From positions 310,001 to 374,000 of the forward strand of contig NC_066297.1 in the NCBI RefSeq assembly GCF_905404315.1: a stretch of 64,000 nt of DNA. Reading direction: 5' to 3'. The notes under the pieces are model-generated. The model saw only the letters and a program-made list of their open reading frames with translations, was not told the origin of the DNA and did no database searches. The stretch comes from Leptidea sinapis (lineage: Eukaryota > Arthropoda > Insecta > Lepidoptera > Pieridae). Numbering within the stretch: the stretch's first letter is position 1; the number at the start of each line of letters is the position of its first letter. The position numbers were made by a program, and so were the translations under genes. Below are positions 40,141 through 53,731 of the stretch, in pieces.

Positions 40141-40689
40141 CATATTGGTGAAAACATAAATGTGTGCGGCAGCCCTCTTGGTTTTCAAAAATGATCACAG
40201 AATAGTTCTCTGCACCCTAGAGAACCTCGGACACGATATCCATATTGCTAAAATCATAATTTTGTGCGGCGGCCATCTTGGACTTGTAAAATGATCACAA
40301 AATCGTTCTCTGCACCCTCGAGAACCTCGAATACGATACACATAAAGTTGTCATCATGATTTTGCGCGACGACCATCTTGGAATTCAAAAATGATCCCAA
40401 AATCATTATCTGCATCCTCGAGAATCTCCGACACGATATCCATATTTCTGAAATCATAATTTTGTGTGGCAGCCATCTTGGATTTCAAAAATTATCATAG
40501 AATTGTTCTCTGCACCCTCGAGAACCTCGGACACGATATCCATATTGCTGAAATCATAATTTTGTGCGGCGGACATCTTGGATTTCAAATATGATCACAA
40601 AATCGTTCTGAGCGCCCTTGAGAACCTCGGACACGATATCCATATTGCTGCAAACATAATTGTTTGCGGCAGCCCTCTTGGATTTCAAA
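40141..40689 (+). repeat. Mixed monomers
   Basis: Ordinary satellite with a GTGTGCGGCAGCCC monomer, the GGACTTGTAAAATG form and ACACATAAAGTTG near 40337. This monomer order becomes common to the right of 46 kb. No other content was seen. Confidence 0.7.
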
Positions 40690-41840
40690 AATGATCCCAA
40701 AATTGTTCTCTGCACCCTCGAGAATCTCGGACACGATATCAATATTGCTGAAAATAAAATTTTGTGCGGCGGCCATCTTGGATTTCAAAACTGATCACAA
40801 AATCGATCTCTGCACCCTCGAGAATCTCGGACACGATATCCATATTGCTAAAATCATAATTTTGTGCGGCAGCCATCTTGGATTTGAAAGATGTTTACAA
40901 AACCGTTTTCTGCAGCCTCGAGAACCTCGGATACGATACCCATAATGTTGAAAGCATAATTTAGTGCGCTGGCCATCTAAGTTTCCAAAAATGATCCCAA
41001 AATCGTTCTCTGCACCCTCGAGAACCTCAGGTACGATATCCATATTGCTGAAATCATAATTTTGTGTGGCGGCCATCTTGGATTTCAAAAATTATCACAG
41101 AATTGTTCTCTGCACCCTCGAGAACCTCGGACATGATATCCATACTGTTGTCATCAAAAGTTTGGGCGGCGGCCATCTTGGATTTTATAAATGATCCCAA
41201 AATCATTCTCTGCACCCTCGAGAATCTCGGAGACGATATCAATACTGCTGAAAATATAATTTTGTGCGGCGCCCATCTTGGATTTCAAAAATGATCACAA
41301 AATCGTTCTCTGCACCCTCGAGAATCTCGGACACGATATCCATATTGCTAAAATCATAATTTTGTGCGGCGGCCATCTTGGATTTGAAAAATGTTCACAA
41401 AATCATTTTCTGCAGCCTCGAGAACCTCGGATACGATACCCATAATGTTGAAAGCATAATTTAGTGCGCTGGCCATCTTAGTTTTCAAAAATGATCCCAA
41501 AATCGTTCTCTGCACCCTCGAGAACCTCAGGTACGATATCCATATTGCTGAAATCATAATTTTGTGTGGCAGCCATCTTGGATTTCAAAAATTATCACAG
41601 AATTGTTCTCTGCACCCTCGAGAACCTAGGACACGATATCTATACTGTTGTCATCAAAACTTTGGGCGGCGGCCATCTTTGATTTTATAAACGATCCCAA
41701 AATCATTCTCTGCACCCTCGAGAAACTCGGACACGATATCAATATTGCTGAAAATATAATTTTGTGCGGCGGCCATCTTGGATTTCAAAAATGATCACAA
41801 ATTCGTTCTCTGCACCCTCGAGAATCTTGGACACGATATC
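40690..41840 (+). repeat. 500-bp pentamer repeat, ~2.3 copies
   Basis: Five-monomer units start near 40690, 41190 and 41690. Shared markers 500 bp apart include the TGCTGAAAATA monomers (40745, 41245, 41745), TTAGTGCGCTGGCC (40971, 41461-41475) and CAAAAGTTTGGGCGG or CAAAACTTTGGGCGG (41154, 41654). Differences between copies suggest they are not the most recent duplication in the window. Confidence 0.83.
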
Positions 41841-42092
41841 CATATTGCTGAAAACATAATTGTGTGCGGCAGCCCTCTTGGTTTTCAAAAATGATCACGG
41901 AATAGTTCTCTGCACCCTAGAGAACCTTGGACACGATATCCATATTGCAAAAATCATAATTTTGTGCGGCGGCCATCTTGGACTTGTAAAATGATCACAA
42001 AATCGATCTCTGCACCCTTGAGAACCTCGGGTACGATACCCATAATGTTGTAATCATAATTTTGTGCGATGGCCATCTTCATTTTCAAAAAT

Positions 42093-42256
42093 GATCCCAA
42101 AATTGTTCTCTGCACCCTCGAGAAACTCGGGCACGATATCCATATTGATGAAATCATAATTTTGTGTGGCGGCCATGGTGTTCTCTGCACCCTCGAGAAC
42201 CTCGGGCACTGTTGTGATCAAAATTTTGCGCAGCGGCCATCTTGGATTTTTAAATT
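42093..42256 (+). repeat. Collapsed dimer of 164 bp with two small deletions
   Basis: GATCCC at 42093 to the next GATCCC at 42257 is 164 bp rather than 200. Near 42175 GCGGCCATGGTGTTCTCTG joins the CCAT end of one monomer to the TTCTCTG of the next, losing about 28 bp. It creates the only CCATGG that I noticed. Near 42210 CGGGCACTGTTGTG lacks about 12 bp that includes the EcoRV site. Confidence 0.85.
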
Positions 42257-42262
42257 GATCCC

Positions 42263-42970
42263 AAAATCATTCTCTGCACCCTCGAGAATCTCGGACACGA
42301 TATCCATATTGCCTAAATCTTAATTTTGTGCGGCAGCCATCTTGAATTTGAAAAATGATCACCAAATCGTTCTCAACACCCTCGAGAACCTCGGGTACGA
42401 TATCCATATTGCTGAAATCATTATTTTCTGTTGCGGCCATCTTTGATTTCAAATATGATCATAAAATCGTTCTCTGCACCCTCGAGAACCTCGGACACGA
42501 TATCCATATTGCTGAAAACATAATTGTGTGCGGCAGCCCTCTTGGTTTTCAAAAATGGTCACAGAATAGTTCTGTGCACCCTAGAGAACCTCGGACACGA
42601 TATCCATATTGCTAAAATCATAATTTTGTGCGGCGGCCATCTTGGACTTGTAAAATGATCACAAAATCGTTCTATGCACCCTCGAGAACCTCGAATACGA
42701 TACACATAAAGTTGTCATCATTATTTTGCGCGACGACCATCTTGGAATTCAAAATTGATCCCAAAATCATTCTCTGCACCCTCGAGAATCTCGGACACGA
42801 TATCCATATTGCCTAAATCTTAATTTTGTGCGGCAGCCATCTTGAATTTGAAAAATGATCACCAAATCGTTCTCAACACCCTCGAGAACCTCGGGTACGA
42901 TATCCATATTGCTGAAATCATTATTTTCTGTTGCGGCCATCTTTGATTTCAAATATGATCATAAAATCGT
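42263..42970 (+). repeat. 500-bp tandem duplication (42263-42470 repeated at 42763-42970)
   Basis: The two-monomer string with GCCTAAATCTTAATT, CATCTTGAATTTG, CTCAACACCC and TTTTCTGTTGCGGCC is repeated exactly 500 bp apart. The intervening monomers carry GTGTGCGGCAGCCC, GGACTTGTAAAATG and GAATTC forms. Confidence 0.85.
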
Positions 42971-43417
42971 TCTCTGCACCCTCGAGAATCTCCGACACGA
43001 TATCCATATTTCTGAAATCATAATTTTGTGTGGCGGCCATCTTGGATTTCAAAAATTATCATAGAATTGTTCTCTGCACCCTCGAGAACCTCGGACACGA
43101 TATCCATATTGCTGAAATCATAATTTTGTGCGGCGGACATCTGGGATTTCAAATATGATCACAAAATCGTTCTGAGCACACTTGAGAACCTCGGACAAGA
43201 TATTCATATTGCTGATAGCATTATTGTTTGCGGCAGCCCTCTTGGATTTCAAAAATGATCACAGAATTGTTTTCTGCACCCTCGAGAACCTCGGACACGA
43301 TATCCATATTGCTAAAATCATAATTTTGTGCGGCGGCCATCTTGGATTTGAAAAATGTTCACCAAATCGTTATCTGCACCCTTGAGAACCTCGGACACGA
43401 TATCCATATTGATAAAA

Positions 43418-44370
43418 TCATAATTTTGTGCGGCGGCCATCTTGGATTTGAAAAATGTTCACCAAATCGTTCTCTGCACCCTCGAGAACCTCGAATACGA
43501 TACCCATAAAGTTGTCATCATTATTTTGCGGGACGACCATCTTTGAATTCAAAAATGATCCCAAAATCATTCTCTGCACCCTCGAGAATCTCCGACACGA
43601 TATCCATATTTCTGAAATCATAATTTTGTGCGGCTATCTTGGATTTCAAAAATTATCATAGAATTGTTCTCTGCACCCTCGAGAACCTCGGACACGATAT
43701 CTATATTGCTGAAATCATAATTTTGTGCGGCGGACATCTTGGATTTCAAATATGATCACAAAATCGTTCTGAGCACCCTTGAGTACCTCGGACAAGATAT
43801 CCATATTGCTGATAACATTATTGTTTGCGGCAGCCCTCTTGGATTTCAAAAATGATCACAAAATTGTTCTCTGCACCCTCGAGAACCTCGGACACGATAT
43901 CCATATTTTTAACATCATAATTTTGTGCGGCGGCCATATTGGATTTGAAAAATGTTCACCAAATCGTTCTATGCACCCTCGAGAACCTCGCATACGATAT
44001 CCATATTGCTGAAATTATAATTTTGTGCGGCGGCCATCTTGGATTTCAAATATGATCACAAAATCGTTCTCTGCACCCTCGAGAACCTCGAATACGATAC
44101 CCATGATGTTGTCATCATAATTTTTGCGCGGTGGCCATTTTGGATTTCAAAAATGATCCCGAAACCATTCTCTGCACCCTGAAGAATCTCGGACACGATA
44201 TCCATATTGTTGAAATCATAATTTTGTGCGACGGCCATCTTGGATTTGAAAAATGATCACAAAATCGTTCTCTGCACCCGCGAGAACCTCGGATACGATA
44301 CCCATAATGGAGTTATCATACTATTGAGCGGCGGCCATATTGGATTTGAAAAATGATCACAAAATCGTTC
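43418..44370 (+). repeat. Block I, copy 2
   Basis: Matches 38458-39410 at an offset of 4960, including the GTGCGGCTATCTTGG form at 43630. Private changes include CATATTTTTAACATC near 43906 and CCATGATGTTG near 44101. The monomers at 42971-43417 just before it are ordinary satellite. Confidence 0.82.
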
Positions 44371-46081
44371 TCTGCACCCTCGAGAACCTCGTACACGATA
44401 TCCATATTGCTGAAAACATAATTGTTTGCAGCAGCCCTCTTGGATTTCAAAAATGATCACAGAACTGATCTCTGCACCCTCAAAAACCTCGGACACGATA
44501 TCCATATTGCTAAAATCATAATTTTGTGGGGCGGCCATATTGGATTTGAAAAATGTTCACCAAATCGTTCTATACACCCTCGAGAACCTCGCATACGATA
44601 TCCATATTGTTGAAATTATAATTTTGTGCGGCGGCCATCTTGGATTTCAAATATGATTACAAAATCGTTCTCTGCACCCTCGAGAACCTCGGGTACGATA
44701 TCCATATTGCTGAAATCATTATTTTCTGTTGCGGCCATCTTGGATTTCAAATATGATCATAAAATCGTTCTCTGCACCCTCGAGAACCTCGGACACGATA
44801 TCCATATTGCTGAAAACATAATTGTGTGCGGCAGCCCTCTTGGTTTTCAAAAATGATCACAGAATAGTTCTCTGCACCCTAGAGAACCTCGGTCACGATA
44901 TCCATATTGCTAAAATCTAAATTTTGTGCGGCGGCCATCTTGGACTTGTAAAATAATCACAAAATCGTTCTCTGCACCCTCGAGAACCTCGAATACGATA
45001 CACATAAAGTTGTCATCATTATTTTGCGCGACGACCATCTTGGAATTCAAAAATGATCCCAAAATCTGCACCCTCGAGAATCTCCGACACGATATCCATA
45101 TTTCTGAAATCATAATTTTGTGTGGCGGCCATCTTGGATTTCAAAAATTATCATAGAATTGTTCTCTGCACCCTCGAGAACCTCGGACACGATATCCATA
45201 TTGCTGAAATCATAATTTTGTGCGGCGGACATCTGGGATTTCAAATATGATCACAAAATCGTTCTGAGCACCCTTGAGAACCTCGGACAAGATATTCATA
45301 TTGCTGATAACATTATTGTTTGCGGCAGCCCTCTAGGATTTCAAAAATATTCACAGAATTGTTCTCTGCACCCTCGAGAACCTCGGACACGATATCCATA
45401 TTGCTAAAATCATAATTTTGTGCGGCGGCCACCTTGGATTTGAAAAATGTTCACCAAATCGTTATCTGCACCCTTGAGAACCTCGGATACGATATCCATA
45501 TTGAAAAAATCATAATTTTGTGCGGCGGCCATCTTGGATTTGAAAAATGTTCACCAAATCGTTCTCTGCACCCTCGAGAACCACGAATACGATACCCATA
45601 AAGTTGTCATCATTATTTTGCGCGACGACCATCTTTGAATTCAAAAATGATCCCAAAATCATTCTCTGCACCCTTGAGAATCTCCGACACGATATCCATA
45701 TTTCTGAAATCATAATTTTGTGTGGCGGCCATCTTGGATTTCAAAAATTATCACAGAATTGTTCTCTGCACCCTCAAGAACCTCGGACACGATATCTATA
45801 TTGCTGAAATCATAATTTTGTGCGGCGGACATCTTGGACTTGTAAAATAATCACAAAATCGTTCTCTGCACCCTCGAGAACCTCGAATACGATACACATA
45901 AAGTTGTCATCATTATTTTGCGCGACGACCATCTTGGAATTCAAAAATGATCCCAAAATCATTCTCTGCACCCTCGAGAATCTCCGACACGATATCCATA
46001 TTTCTGAAATCATAATTTTGTGTGGCGGCCATCTTGGATTTCAAAAATTATCACAGAATTGTTCTCTGCACCCTCGAGAAC
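44371..46081 (+). repeat. Mixed stretch with a 300-bp duplication and a 7-bp deletion
   Basis: Contains monomers resembling 42360-42660 (at 44680-44960). One monomer lost about 7 bp near 45065 (AAAATCTGCACCC instead of AAAATCATTCTCTGCACCC). A three-monomer string at about 45541-45830 recurs at 45841-46130, including the GAATTC and CATATTTCTG forms. No non-satellite sequence was seen. Confidence 0.75.
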
Positions 46082-49000
46082 CTCGGACACGATATCCATA
46101 TTGCTAAAATCATAATTTTGTGCGGCGGCCATATTGGATTTGAAAAATGTTCACCAAATCGTTCTATGCACCCTCGAGAAACTCGCATACGATATCCATA
46201 TTGCTGAAATTATAATTTTGTGCGGCGGCCATCTTGGATTTCAAATATGATCACAAAATCGTTCTCTGCACCCTCGAGAACCTCGAATACGATACCCATA
46301 ATGTTGTCATCATAATTTTTGCGCGATGGCCATTTTGGATTTCAAAAATGATCCCGAAACCATTCTCTGCACCCTGAAGAATCTCGGACACGATATCCAT
46401 ATTGTTGAAATCATAATTTTGTGCGACGGCCATCTTGGATTTGAAAAATGATCACAAAATCGTTCTCTGCACCTTCGAGAACCTCGGACACGATATCCAT
46501 ATTGCTGAAATCATAATTTTGTGCGGCGGCCGTCTTGGATTTCAAAACTGATCACAGAATTGTTCTCTGCGCCCTCGAGAACCTGGGGCACGGTATCCAT
46601 ATTGCTTAAATCATAGTTTTGTGCGGCGGCCACCTTGAATTTGAAAAATGATCACCAAATCGTTCTCAACACCCTCGAGAACCTCGGGTACGATATCCAT
46701 ATTGCTGAAATCATAATTTTCTGTTGCGGCCATCTTGGATTTCAAATATGATCATAAAATCGTTCTCTGCACCCTCGAGAACCTCGGACACGATATCCAT
46801 ATTGCTGAAAACATAATTGTGTGCGGCAGCCCTCTTGGTTTTCAAAAATGATCACAGAATAGTTCTCTGCACTCTAGAGAACCTCGGACACGATATCCAT
46901 ATTGCTAAAATCATAATTTTGTGCGGCGGCCATCTTGGACTTGTAAAATTATCACAAAATCGTTCTCTGCACCCTCGAGAACCTCGAATACGATACACAT
47001 AAAGTTGTCATCATGATTTTGCGCGACGACCATCTTGGAATTCAAAAATGATCCCAAAATCATTATCTGCACCCTCGAGAATCTCCGACAAGATATCCAT
47101 ATTTCTGAAATCATAATTTTGTGTGGCGGCCATCTTGGATTTCAAAAATTATCATAGAATTGTTCTCTGCACCCTCGAGAACCTCGGACACGATATCCAT
47201 ATTGCTGAAATCATAATTTTGTGCGGCGGACATCTTGGATTTCAAATATGATCACAAAATCGTTCTGAGCACCCTTGAGTACCTTGGACAAGATATCCAT
47301 ATTGTTGATAACATTATTGTTTGCGGCAGCCCTCTTGGATTTCAAAACTGATCACAGAATTGTTCTCTGCACCCTCGAGAACCTCGGACACGATATCCAT
47401 ATTGCTAAAATCATAATTTTGTTCGGCGGCCATCTTGGATTTCAAAAATGATCACAGAATTGTTCTCTGCACCCTCGAGAACCTCGGGCACGATATCCAT
47501 ACTGTTGTCATCAAAATTTTGCGCAGCGGCCATCTTGGATTTTTAAATTGATCCCAAAATCATTCTCTGCACCCTCGAGAATCTCGGACACGATATCCAT
47601 ATTGCTTAAATCATAATTTTGTGCGGCGGCCATCTTGAATTTGAAAAATGATCACCAAATCGTTCTCAACACCCTCGAGAACCTCGGGTACGATATCCAT
47701 ATTGCTGAAATCATAATTTTCTGTTGCGGCCATCTTGGATTTCAAATATGATCATAAAATCGTTCTCTGCACCCTCGAGAACCTCGGACACGATATCCAT
47801 ATTGCTGAAAACATAATTGTGTGCGGCAGCCCTCTTGGTTTTCAAAAATGATCACAGAATAGTTCTCTGCACCCTAGAGAACCTCGGACACGATATCCAT
47901 ATTGCTGAAATCATAATTTTGTGCGGCGGCCATCTTGGACTTGTAAAATGATCACAAAATCGTTCTCTGCACCCTCGAGAACCTCGAATACGATACACAT
48001 AAAGTTGTCATCATTATTTTGCGCGACGACCATCTTGGAATTCAAAAATGATCCCAAAATCATTATCTGCACCCTCGAGATCTCCGACACGATATCCATA
48101 TTTCTGAAATCATAATTTTGTGTGGCGGCCATCTTGGACTTGTAAAATTATCACAAAATCGTTCTCTGCACCCTCGAGAACCTCGAATACGATACACATA
48201 AAGTTGTCATCATGATTTTGCGCGACGACCATCTTTGAATTCAAAAATGATCCCAAAATCATTATCTGCACCCTCGAGAATCTCCGACACGATATCCATA
48301 TTTCTGAAATCATAATTTTGTGTGCGGCCATCTTGGATTTCAAAAATTATCATAGAATTGTTCTCTGCACCCTCGAGAACCTCGGACACGATATCCATAT
48401 TGCTGAAATCATAATTTTGTGCGGCGGACATCTTGGATTTCAAATATGATCACAAAATCGTTCTGAGCACCCTTGAGTACCTCGGACAAGATATCCATAT
48501 TGCTGATAACATTATTGTTTGCGGCAGCCCTCTTGGATTTCAAAACTGATCACAGAATTGTTCTCTGCACCTTCGAGAACCTCGGACACGATATCCATAT
48601 TGCTAAAATCATAATTTTGTGCGGCGGCCATCTTGGATTTCAAAAATGATCACAGAATTGTTCTCTGCACCCTCGAGAACCTCGGACACGATATCCATAC
48701 TGTTGTCATCAAAATTTTGCGCAGCGGCCATCTTGGATTTTTAAATTGATCCCAAAATCATTCTCTGCACCCTCGAGAATCTCGGACACGATATCCATAT
48801 TGCTTAAATCATAATTTTGTGCGGCGGCCATCTTGAATTTGAAAAATGATCACCAAATCGTTCTCAACACCCTCGAGAACCTCGGGTACGATATCCATAT
48901 TGCTGAAATCATAATTTTGTGTTGCGGCCATCTTGGATTTCAAATATGATCACAAAATCGTTCTCTGCACCCTCGAGAACCTCGGACACGATATCCATAT

Positions 49001-51180
49001 TGCTGAAAACATAATTGTGTGCGGCAGCCCTCTTGGTTTTCAAAAATGTTCACAGAATAGTTCTCTGCACCCTAGAGAACCTCGGACACGATATCCATAT
49101 TGCTAAAATCATAATTTTGTGCGGCGGCCATCTTGGACTTGTTAAATGATCACAAAATCGTTCTCTGCACCCTCGAGAACCTCGAATACGATACACATAA
49201 AGTTGTCATCATTATTTTGCGCGACGACCATCTTGGAATTCAAAAATGATCCCAAAATCATTATCTGCACCCTCGAGATCTCCGACACGATATCCATATT
49301 TCTGAAATCATAATTTTGTGTGGCGGCCATCTTGGATTTCAAAAATTATCATAGAATTGTTCTCTGCACCCTCGAGAACCTCGGACACGATATCCATATT
49401 GCTGAAATCATAATTTTGTGCGGCGGACATCTAGGATTTCAAATATGATCACAAAATCGTTCTGAGCACCCTTGAGAACCTCGGACAAGATATTCATATT
49501 GCTGATAGCATTATTGTTTGCGGCAGCCCTCATGGATTTCAAAAATGATCACAGAATTGTTCTCTGCACCCTCGAGAACCTCGGACACGATATCCATATT
49601 GCTAAAATCATAATTTTGTGCGGCGGCCATCTTGGATTTGAAAAATGTTCACCAAATCGTTATCTGCACCCTCGAGAACCTCGGACACGATATCCATATT
49701 GATAAAATCATAATTTTGTGCGGCGGCCATCTTGGATTTGAAAAATGTTCACCAAATCGTTCTCTGCACCCTCGAGAACCTCGAATACGATACCCATAAA
49801 GTTGTCATCATTATTTTGCGCGACGACCATCTTTGAATTCAAAAATGATCCCAAAATCATTCTCTGCACCCTCGAGAATCTCCGACACGATATCCATATT
49901 GCTGAAATCATAATTTTGTGCGGCGGCCCTCTTGGATTTCAAAAATGATCACAGAATTGTTCTCTGCACCCTCGAGAACCTCGGACACGATATCCATATT
50001 GCTAAAATCATAATTTTGTGCGGCGGCCATATTGGATATGAAAAATGTTCACCAAATCGTTCTATGCACCCTCGAGAACCTCGCATACGATATACATATT
50101 GCTGAAATTATAATTTTGTGCGGCGGCCATCTTGGATTTCAAATATGATCACAAAATCGTTCTCTGCACCCTCGAGAACCTCGAATACGATACCCATAAT
50201 GTTGTCATCATAATTTTTGCGCGGTGGCCATTTTGGATTTCAAAAATGATCCCGAAACCATTCTCTGCACCCTGAAAAATCTCGGACACGATATCCATAT
50301 TGTTGAAATCATAATTTTGTGCGACGGCCACCTTGGATTTGAAAAATGATCACAAAATCGTTCTCTGCACCCGAGAGAACCTCGGATACGATACCCATAA
50401 TGGAGTTATCATACTATTGAGCGGCGGCCATATTGGATTTGAAAAATGATCACAAAATCGTACTCTGCACCCTCGAGAACCTCGGGTACAATATCCATAT
50501 TGCTGAAATCTTAATTTTGTGCGGCGGCCATCTTGGATTTCAAAAATGATCACAAATTCGTTCTCTGCACCCTCGAGAATCTTGGACACGATATCCATAT
50601 TGCTGAAAACATAATTGTGTGCGGCAGCCCTCTTGGTTTTCAAAAATGATCACGGAATAGTTCTCTGCACCCTAGAGAACCTTGGACACGATATCCATAT
50701 TGCAAAAATCATAATTTTGTGCGGCGGCCATATTGGATATGAAAAATGTTCACAAAATCGTTCTCTGCACCCTCGAGAACCCCGAATACGATACCCATAA
50801 AGTTGTCATCATTATTTTGCGCGACGACCATCTTGGAATTCAAAAATGATCCCAAAATCATTCTCTGCACCCTCGAGAATCTCCGACACGATATCCATAT
50901 TTCTGAAATCATAATTTTGTGTGGCGGCCATCTTGGATTTCAAAAATTATCATAGAATTGTTCTCTGCACCCTCGAGAACCTCGGACACGATATCCATAT
51001 TGCTGAAATCATAATTTTGTGCGGCGGACATCTGGGATTTCAAATATGGTCACAAAATCGTTCTGAGCACCCTTGAGTACCTCGGACAAGATATCCATAT
51101 TGCTGATAACATTATTGTTTGCGGCAGCCCTCTTGGATTTCAAAAATGATCACAGAATTGTTCTCTGCACCCTCGAGAAC
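46082..51180 (+). repeat. HOR block J, copy 1 (5099 bp)
   Basis: 46082-49710 matches 51181-54810 at an offset of 5099. The tail 49708-51180 matches 56106-57477 at offsets of 6398 and then 6297. It holds two ~1.2-kb submodules (about 47440-48637 and 48638-49835, offset 1198), each with CTGTTGTCATCAAAATTTTG, TTTTTAAATTGATCCC, CTCAACACCC and GTGTGCGGCAGCCC monomers in order. Confidence 0.87.
48078..48083. other. HOR-specific AGATCT (BglII) site, 1 of 7
   Basis: A one-base loss turns CTCGAGAATCTCCG into CTCGAGATCTCCG, which makes AGATCT. The same change occurs at 49276, 53177, 54375, 55674, 59474 and 60672. I saw no AGATCT elsewhere in the window, so the site marks block J only. Confidence 0.8.
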
Positions 51181-53731
51181 CTCGGACACGATATCCATAT
51201 TGCTAAAATCATAATTTTGTGCGGCGGCCATATTGGATTTGAAAAATGTTCACCAAATCGTTCTATGCACCCTCGAGAAACTCGCATACGATATCCATAT
51301 TGCTGAAATTATAATTTTGTGCGGCGGCCATCTTGGATTTCAAATATGATCACAAAATCGTTCTCTGCACCCTCGAGAACCTCGAATACGATACCCATAA
51401 TGTTGTCATCATAATTTTTGCGCGATGGCCATTTTGGATTTCAAAAATGATCCCGAAACCATTCTCTGCACCCTGAAGAATCTCGGACACGATATCCATA
51501 TTGTTGAAATCATAATTTTGTGCGACGGCCATCTTGGATTTGAAAAATGATCACAAAATCGTTCTCTGCACCTTCGAGAACCTTGGACACGATATCCATA
51601 TTGCTGAAATCATAATTTTGTGCGGCGGCCGTCTTGGATTTCAAAACTGATCACAGAATTGTTCTCTGCGCCCTCGAGAACCTGGGGCACGGTATCCATA
51701 TTGCTTAAATCATAGTTTTGTGCGGCGGCCACCTTGAATTTGAAAAATGATCACAAAATCGTTCTCAACACCCTCGAGAACCTCGGGTACGATATCCATA
51801 TTGCTGAAATCATAATTTTGTGTTGCGGCCATCTTGGATTTCAAATATGATCACAAAATCCTTCTCTGCACCCTCGAGAACCTCGGACACGATATCCATA
51901 TTGCTGAAAACATAATTGTGTGCGGCAGCCCTCTTGGTTTTCAAAAATGATCACAGAATAGTTCTCTGCACTCTAGAGAACCTCGGACACGATATCCATA
52001 TTGCTAAAATGATAATTTTGTGCGGCGGCCATCTTGGACTTGTAAAATTATCACAAAATCGTTCTCTGCACCCTCGAGAACCTCGAATACGATACACATA
52101 AAGTTGTCATCATGATTTTGCGCGACGACCATCTTGGAATTCAAAAATGATCCCAAAATCATTATCTGCACCCTCGAGAATCTCCGACAAGATATCCATA
52201 TTTCTGAAATCATAATTTTGTGTGGCGGCCATCTTGGATTTCAAAAATTATCGTAGAATTGTTCTCTGCACCCTCGAGAACCTCGGACACGATATCCATA
52301 TTGCTGAAATCATAATTTTGTGCGGCGGACATCTTGGATTTCAAATATGATCACAAAATCGTTCTGAGCACCCTTGAGTACCTCGGACAAGATATCCATA
52401 TTGTTGATAACATTATTGTTTGCGGCAGCCCTCTTGGATTTCAAAACAGATCACAGAATTGTTCTCTGCACCCTCGAGAACCTCGGACACGATATCCATA
52501 TTGCTAAAATCATAATTTTGTTCGGCGGCCATCTTGGATTTCAAAAATGATCACAGAATTGTTCTCTGCACCCTCGAGAACCTCGGGCACGATATCCATA
52601 CTGTTGTCATCAAAATTTTGCGCAGCGGCCATCTTGGATTTTTAAATTGATCCCAAAATCATTCTCTGCACCCTCGAGAATCTCGGACACGATATCCATA
52701 TTGCTTAAATCATAATTTTTTGCGGCGGCCATCTTGAATTTGAAAAATGATCACCAAATCGTTCTCAACACCCTCGAGAACCTCGGGTACGATATCCATA
52801 TTGCTGAAATCATAATTTTGTGTTGCGGCCATCTTGGATTTCAAATATGATCACAAAATCGTTCTCTGCACCCTCGAGAACCTCGGACACGATATCCATA
52901 TTGCTGAAAACATAATTGTGTGCGGCAGCCCTCTTGGTTTTCAAAAATGATCACAGAATAGTTCTCTGCACCCTAGAGAACCTCGGACACGATATCCATA
53001 TTGCTAAAATCATAATTTTGTGCGACGGCCATCTTGGACTTGTAAAATGATCACAAAATCGTTCTCTGCACCCTCGAGAACCTCGAATACGATACACATA
53101 AAGTTGTCATCATTATTTTGCGCGACGACCATCTTGGAATTCAAAAATGATCCCAAAATCATTATCTGCACCCTCGAGATCTCCGACACGATATCCATAT
53201 TTCTGAAATCATAATTTTGTGTGGCGGCCATCTTGGACTTGTAAAATTATCACAAAATCGTTCTCTGCACCCTCGAGAACCTCGAATACGATACACATAA
53301 AGTTGTCATCATGATTTTGCGCGACGACCATCTTTGAATTCAAAAATGATCCCAAAATCATTATCTGCACCCTCGAGAATCTCCGACACGATATCCATAT
53401 TTCTGAAATCATAATTTTGTGTGCGGCCATCTTGGATTTCAAAAATTATCATAGAATTGTTCTCTGCACCCTCGAGAACCTCGGACACGATATCCATATT
53501 GCTGAAATCATAATTTTGTGCGGCGGACATCTTGGATTTCAAATATGATCACAAAATCGTTCTGAGCACCCTTGAGTACCTCGGACAAGATATCCATATT
53601 GCTGATAACATTATTGTTTGCGGCAGCCCTCTTGGATTTCAAAACTGATCACAGAATTGTTCTCTGCACCTTCGAGAACCTCGGACACGATATCCATATT
53701 GCTAAAATCATAATTTTGTGCGGCGGCCATC

